Shown here: in pieces, positions 58,798 to 64,000 of the stretch
Position numbering within the stretch: position 1 is the stretch's first letter
How the letters are laid out: each line of letters begins with the position of its first letter
Source: Cladorhizidae sp. MBARI D1340-BT2
Taxonomy: Eukaryota; Porifera; Demospongiae; Poecilosclerida; Cladorhizidae
Assembly (NCBI GenBank): GCA_028752905.1
Contig: JAQNBH010000017.1
Coordinates: 34,877,364 to 34,941,363 of the forward strand
Direction of reading: 5' to 3'
DNA length: 64,000 nucleotides
Translations under genes and position numbers: made by a program
The notes under the pieces: model-generated
Database searches by the model: none
Seen by the model: the letters and a program-made list of their open reading frames with translations, nothing else
Told to the model about the DNA's origin: nothing

Positions 58798-60619
58798 AAA
58801 AGTGCGTTTTAAAATATATACCACGATAATAATTGACGCACATGGATTTTTAGACTTCCAGAGTCTTGCTCTTTACATGATCCTAAACTTGAATGATGAT
58901 TACAATAAAAAATACATTCACAATAGCTACAATAAAAATTATGAACAAAAATATGTACATACAGTAATACAGTGGTCCCTGAATCATCACCCAATCCCTT
59001 CTGAAGTAGAGACCACAGCAACCTACTCTATTATTCTTTGAATATGACTCGGAATCTGATCAGAGCACTGGTTCTCTTCCACCATCCCCAAAGCATCCTC
59101 GTGTTGAGCAGGAGCCTGAGGGATCAGTAGTTAATATAGATTTGGCCAAGAGAAGAAGTTCTTTGGCCGAACATGAAAAGTACAACTTCTACTGTAACCG
59201 CTTCACTCCTGATATCAATTACAAGTTTCCACGTGAAGGTGGTCATAGCTTTCTACATCAGTATTTAAGAAAGTACAGCTGGTTGACTTACAGTTGGCAA
59301 GATAATGGTGGGTACTGTCTTCCTTGTGTGCTCTTTGCTAGGAGCACAGATGTACGGAAAGGTAAATGAGTGTTTGTTGAGACAGCATTTACCAACTTCA
59401 AGAAGATCTATGAAGTGTGTGATCTCCATGCAACTGGAGAATACCACAAAGATGCCATTGCTGTCTGTGTTGCTTTCATAGAGAGGATGAGTGGTAAGCG
59501 AGAGAGTGTGTTAATTCAACTGAGAGAAGGAACAAGAGAAACCATCCAGAAAAACAGAAAAAAGCTCTGCTCTAACACAGATAAAATTGTCTTGTGTGGT
59601 CGGCAGATTGCTCTCTGTGGTCATCGTGATAGTGGTACTGATATGGAAGGTGCACAAGCAGCAAGCACAAACCATGGCAAATTTTGTGCTTTGCTCAACT
59701 TCCGTATCTCAGCTGGAGACACGATCTTAAGGGATGACCTTCAGGAAATGCCACATACACATCCCCTGATATTCAGAATCAGTTGATCGGCATAATAGGT
59801 GATCACATTCGTAATGCAATCTTAAGAGAAAGGTTCGTAACAGTCTTTGCTAATTTTGATTGCAGATGAGGTCACTGATTACTCCAACAAGGAACAACTC
59901 TGCATTGTCATAAGGTATGTTGAGCCTGAAACTGCTTCTATCAGTCATTACATTTCTAGAATGTGACAGTGGCATTACTGGCAAAGCATTGGCTGACAAG
60001 ATGCTTGGTTTTGTCAGAAATCACCTAGAACCATCAAAGATGCGTGGTCAGGCCTATGATGGAATGTCTGGAAAGACAAATTGAGCTGTACCTAGAATAA
60101 CTTCTCGGCACCACCTCGCCCTTTACACCCATTGTGCTTCTCACTGTTTGAACTTGATAGCTGTGGCTTCATTAGAAGAAGTGAGCGTCCGTAACATGAT
60201 TGGTACTGTGAAGCGACTGTCCATCTTCTTTTTTGCACACCCCAAGCATCAGAAGAAGTTGGAAGAAGCTATAAAGAACACCCAGCCAGAATCGAACGTG
60301 GTGAAGCTCAAAGATCTCTGCAGAACAGGATGGATTGAATGCATCGACGCTCTCGATCGTATTAAGAAACTTCACTCCTCCATTGTTGCTTGTTTTGAGA
60401 GCATTTCAACTGAAGGTTCTCGCATGTGGTCTCCTGACTCTGTGGATGCTTGCTGGCTATAACAACTACAGAATTCATCAGTGCCCAATGAGTTTCTACA
60501 GTACCTCAGGGGCCTCGCAACGAGCCTAAGCTGATTCCTTGCCTCCCGCCCGCAATAACTCATTTCAATAATTTTTTAATGTCTAACATTTTATACTATT
60601 TTGTAGCTCTGTCTTTACT

Positions 60620-60743
60620 CTACAAATTGAATGGTTTCAAAAAAAAATCATTGCCTCTTTTGTGAAGTTATTGATGATCTAAGGTAAAATTTTACATTTG
60701 TACTCGCCATTACTAGTGGATTTCTAAACCATTCAATTTGTAG
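60620..60743. repeat. 124-bp foldback (CTACAAATTGAATGGTTT arms)
   Basis: Exact 18-bp inverted arms at 60620-60637 and 60726-60743. It lies just past the point where hAT-9 coding sequence disappears. A small MITE is likely. Confidence 0.85.
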
Positions 60744-60779
60744 CACTATGCATGCTCTAGCCACTGAAGCAATTACAAG

Positions 60780-62030
60780 GCAATACAAAATACTAGTAAG
60801 GGTGTGGAGTGGGCGGCATCTTCTTCAATGGTGCTTGCTTCTTTGAGTTACCTTGAAGGAGGACAAAAAGAAAGTATATGTTATGCATATCATTTAAAAG
60901 CATGACAAGTGGGCTGTCTTTTGATAGCAAAATTATGTTCATAGGAGTAGAAACAAAAAAGTTATGATCAGTTGTATTTGAGGTTAACTTTTTTTTAAGT
61001 ACCCCTATATAGCACCCGCTTAAACGTATCAAAACTGTCCTTACACTATTAAAAAAACTAGAGCGTGCATAGCACACCAAATGCCTAGCACATAGGTGTG
61101 CTGCTGTAAGTAGTGTGCTATACACACCAATTTTATAAATAATTGTGCATAGCACACTTATTTGCTAAGTGTGCTGTTTAAAGAGTGTGCGTGCACCACA
61201 CACTTCTTATGTTATTTAGTGTGTATAGCACACATGAGAATGATGCAATCAGTATACTGTGATTATAATCAACACATTACCTCTTCATTTACACCTTTTA
61301 CAAGCACATTCTATGCTTTTCAATGTCATAATGGTCAAGATGCAGTAGCGACTTTTCTGGAGCCATATATTCTCTAGGATGTTGATAATAGTGATGAAGA
61401 TCCATGGATGTGACATTTGCTGGCAGTGCATACTACAGATGTGTACCATACACTAGAGTTTTAGTGTTGACCTGTTTTGTTCTAAAACATGTACTGTTAC
61501 ATGTATTACCACATTCCCAGGTAGTGACTTCAGAGAACATAAATTCATTTATGGAGTGCTGCCCCCTCAGTTCTTTATATTATAACATTGTTTTTGTCCC
61601 CCCACCCACCCCCCGACACCCCTATTCAAATTTCTGAAAGAAACATTGATATTGACACAATATCGAGCATAAACGATCATGATAAATTCTATAACGTGTT
61701 CAACAAAGTTTCTTTTTTTTGACTTTGGGTACAAATAGTCCAGCTAGTTTCATAGACAAAGGGAAGCTGTCTGCTGGATCACTTGGACCATCACTCTGGT
61801 CAAGGCTTCTTCAACCGGAGGAACATCAAAGGTAATACCATTCAATGTTCCTGTGTGGATAGAAATGATGCCTATAGGAATAAAATTTACAGAACACCCT
61901 GATATTGCACAACAAACGTGAAAACTAGCATGAACCGCGCCACAACTTCTATTAATGCACTTTTATATAGAATTGAAAAGTGTTAAGGAAAAGAAAAATT
62001 TTTAGGGGGGGAAGATGGTGTTTGAGATCA
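60780..62030. other. Non-coding right third of hAT-9 with a TAGCACAC repeat cluster (61045-61235)
   Basis: No protein-coding region recognised. Within 190 bp the words TAGCACAC and GTGTGCTA occur about nine times in both orientations (for example GTGCATAGCACAC at 61050, 61143 and similar at 61216). The same word forms the arms of the palindrome at 10646. Confidence 0.6.
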
Positions 62031-62108
62031 AGACTTTTTGCCCCACCCCAACCCCTTTTCTAAAATCCTGGCTACGCCCCTGCTAGGGTCTCTCATATAA
62101 AGACCCTT

Positions 62109-62345
62109 AACCAGTGCCGTATTAACCCAAGGCAGGGCCCCTAGGCTTCGAGCTTCATTTCGGCCCCTCGGCAGCCCCCGCGATCTTCTCGTGTTCATAC
62201 CGCGGCCGCAGGCCAAGAGTCTGGCGCCAGTTTCACAAGAGCAACTGTCGTTGGGACTCAGTACATTCCATTGTTTACATAATTTTTGACCTACTGAAAA
62301 ATTACCACATAAATTGAACCACAATTTCATATAGTGCAACACTTG
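62109..62345. repeat. hAT-type terminus fragment (CAGTGCCGTATTAACCC...)
   Basis: CAGTGCCGTATTAACCC at about 62113 followed by GGCAGGGCCCCTAGGC matches the general look of a hAT MITE end. No second end or gene found. The word TAGTGCAACACTT with GCGGACATT recurs at 62332 and 62366. Confidence 0.4.
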
Positions 62346-62661
62346 CGGACATTTCTTTTTTTAATAGTGCAACACTTAGCGGACATTGTCACGATTTCGT
62401 ACGCGCAGGCGTATCTATAATTTTATTTATTTATTGTTCTTACTTACTTACTTAAAAGGACATTGTACTCTAAACTGCATTGTACTATGTATGTAAATAA
62501 ATAAAAATTTAAATAAAAAAATTGTCACCTATTCGGGACATCACCCTTTTAGACCATGTCACGATATCGTGACAGCCACTTTAACTTGACCTCTCCGGAT
62601 ATTTTATTTTACTGTGGTTAGCTACCCTGTTCAGTTACGCTGTTCGTGGTTGTTACTATGT
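62346..62661. other. Leader upstream of piggyBac-3
   Basis: AT-rich; contains an imperfect inverted repeat TGTCACGATATCGTGACA at 62558-62576. Likely the element's 5' non-coding part. Confidence 0.4.
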
Positions 62662-63485
62662 GAATGGCCTGTGGTTATGATACCAAGACTCTACTAGATG
62701 ATAATGGCATTGGTGATTGTATATACTGTGACTCAAATAGTTGTAGTGATGATGAGAAATAGATATGAGGAGCAATTTTGAAGAGATCAAGAATGAGAGT
62801 GCAAGTATGGATGTTGGAGCAAGTGGAAATAGGGGGAGAGATACAGTGAGAGGTCTAAGTCAGCAGATGTCAATGGGAGGTAGTGGTAATAGGGGAAGAG
62901 CTGCCGGTAGAGGACAGCAGAGGAAGGGAAGAGCTGCAGGAAGAGGATAGCAGAGGAGAGGAAGATCATATGAAGTGGAACCAGCCGTGTGGATGCCCGC
63001 CAATATATCTGGACAACTGCTGGGGAAGGTATGATATTCCTGCAATAAGAATAATAACACTAATATTATTAGCTACTACACAGACAAATGTTTTTATATC
63101 AAGCAAACTTTACATATAAACCATTATTATTTCATTTCAAATTCTAGATGACGACATTGCCCCACAGAGCACCCCATTCATCATTCAACCAGGACCTAAT
63201 GTTCCTCCATCCTGCCAAATGCAGAAGATTGTTTTCCGCTATTCTTTGGACCCACCACGCTAAAGTTTACCATTGGCAGGACCAATGCACATGCTGAGCC
63301 AAAGTGGGCCAAACCTGGCTGAGAAGTACCCCAACAGGCTGAATGGCAAGGGAGACCATTACCAAGTGTGAGGAAGTCAGAGGTGTGACTGTGCTTTCTG
63401 CAACGGCAGGAAACACCTCACCCTGTATAGATGTACCGTGGCTAGCCGTCAGCTTTCAGACCTACCACTCACAGAGGACGTATAA
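62662..63485 (+). pseudogene. piggyBac-3: deletion derivative keeping only N- and C-terminal parts
   Basis: ATG at 62662 (MACGYDTKTLLDDN, acidic, stop at 62759-62761 after a frame slip), then a Gly/Arg repeat region (GGSGNRGRAAGRG, 62765-62950) and EPAVWMPANISGQLLGK ending at a GTATGA donor near 63028. The next exon starts after TTCTAG near 63148 (DDIAPQSTPF, PGPNVP). From about 63330 the text is the piggyBac C-terminus: RLNGKGDHYQV, CDCAFCNGRKHLTLYRC, the cysteine-rich zinc-binding end. The whole catalytic domain is absent. Same design as piggyBac-1. Confidence 0.62.
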
Positions 63486-63680
63486 AACTGAATCTATTTA
63501 AGTATACCTTCATCCTAGTCTCATGGTTATGTTACATGACAGATGTTGCTTCATCACAGATGTTGCTGCAATCCTATATGTAAAATATATTGATAAGTGA
63601 ACAACTGAATGTGAGCAAGGACTATATAACAAAACCAGCACAGTGTTCTCAGGAAAGAAAAGGCTATTTAGATAGCTATT
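63486..63680. other. Unassigned spacer
   Basis: No gene; ACAGATGTTGCT is repeated at 63540 and 63556. Confidence 0.4.
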
Positions 63681-63682
63681 AA

Positions 63683-63900
63683 CTGCTAACTAGGGCGCTA
63701 GCTTGCTAGCTACTTGGGTACTTTAGCCAGCTAGCTATATGGGTGCGCTAGCTGGTTAGCTACTTGGGTCCGTTAGCTAGCTAGATTCATGAAGCGCTAG
63801 CTAGTTAGCTAGCTATTTAGCTACGCTAGCTAAATTATTTACTATTCTACACTATTTAGATGCGCTACCTAAACTATTTACTATACACTATTTAGCTTGA
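63683..63900. repeat. GCTAGCTAG-rich irregular tandem repeat
   Basis: Words CGCTAGCT(A/T/G)G, TAGCTACTTGGGT and AGCTAGCTAG recur with a rhythm of about 30 bp, followed by two copies of ATTTACTAT(T)...CACTATTTAG. Self-complementary throughout. Confidence 0.8.
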
Positions 63901-64000
63901 TCTAACAGTCATAAAAGAAACTACTAGGTTAGCTGAAGTAAAGTTAGTTCCTCACCTTAGTAGTAACAAGAGTTCTTCGCTTTACTTTTTTTAATTATTA

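Larger units (their letters stand above)
57155..60530 (+). pseudogene. hAT-9 transposase (ZMYM1-like), spliced, C-terminus missing
   Basis: First exon 57155-57224 (MKDVTLYRFFKKVSRPPANS, donor GTAAAT). After the Merlin insertion coding resumes about 59038 (EYDSESDQST, PPSPKHPR), then EKYNFYCNRFTPDI and the TTF-type zinc finger (YSWLTYSWQDNGGYCLPCVLFA, 59270-59345), 59370-59786 with a long helical stretch and QIALCGHRDSG, DEVTDYSNKEQLC (first catalytic Asp region, 59866-59910), AYDGMSGK (second, about 60052-60080), HCASHCLNL (60130-60160) and CRTGWIECIDALDRI (60320-60365). After about 60470 the homology stops; the ERSFS domain is absent. Stops and shifts near 59367, 59786, 59960 and 60084. Confidence 0.73.
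56835..62082 (+). mobile_element. hAT-9: hAT element with 5-bp target duplication, carrying a Merlin insertion
   Basis: The left terminus CATGGGCGTAGCCAGGA (56835) and the right terminus TCCTGGCTACGCCCCTG (ending 62082) are inverted copies with one mismatch. CTAGG lies directly outside both (56830-56834, 62083-62087). The hAT transposase exons inside are on the plus strand, and the Merlin copy sits in its first intron. Confidence 0.82.

Overview
This window reads as a transposon-packed piece of an animal nuclear genome, most likely an early-branching marine invertebrate such as a demosponge. Evidence for a eukaryote is direct: several reading frames run through GT...AG introns, the elements are animal superfamilies (hAT, Ginger1, piggyBac, Merlin, pogo/Tigger, Ty3/Gypsy), and microsatellites are long. 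The sponge guess is inference from short introns, the mix of element families and one protein fragment resembling proteins I remember from sponge gene sets; nothing here proves the species. I saw no tRNA, rRNA, CRISPR or prokaryotic operon.

Layout. 1-3691: a Ginger1-like DNA transposon on the minus strand, right end intact (TGT terminus next to CCGG), encoding an intron-containing integrase + Ulp1 protease + PHD finger protein. 5007-7218: ZBED5-like hAT relic. 7818-13022: an hAT element (plus strand) split by a second, ZMYM1-like hAT (8187-11075, minus). 13797-14644: a perfect TAA tract of about 282 units. 14675-16950: hAT relic. 17.0-18.3 kb: an in-frame 36-bp minisatellite and a 224-bp tandem duplication. 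18.9-26.5 kb: a second, decayed Ginger1-like gene (minus) broken by a full-length Gypsy element (19135-24458, 5-bp target duplication TCCTC) and a 778-bp MITE (24841-25618, 8-bp duplication). 26.6-32.9 kb: two 577-bp near-identical direct repeats bracketing a piggyBac relic that is itself split by an unclassified transposon (28452-31039, TA duplication). 33875-36912: hAT with 5-bp duplication CAAGT. 37.5-39.5 kb: piggyBac relic. 39.7-42.6 kb: hAT relic containing a pogo/Tigger MITE. 42.8-44.7 kb: ZBED4-like hAT. 45-48.8 kb: CCCTAA-like minisatellite blocks around another hAT and a small Gypsy fragment. 48813-54125: a very young Gypsy element (LTRs differ at about 2 of 396 positions). 55365-56771: the one intact non-mobile gene, a type II membrane fucosyltransferase-like protein. 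56835-62082: hAT with 5-bp duplication CTAGG containing a Merlin (ISXO2-like) insertion. 62.7-63.5 kb: a piggyBac deletion derivative.

How it fits together. The genes do not form a pathway; the window is a record of repeated nested insertion. At least five host-element/guest-element pairs can be ordered in time, and in two of them removing the guest joins the host reading frame again. Both full-length Gypsy elements carry integrase upstream of reverse transcriptase (the Gmr1-like order) and lack an envelope gene. Most transposases here are broken by frameshifts or stops, so present mobility probably depends on proteins supplied from elsewhere.
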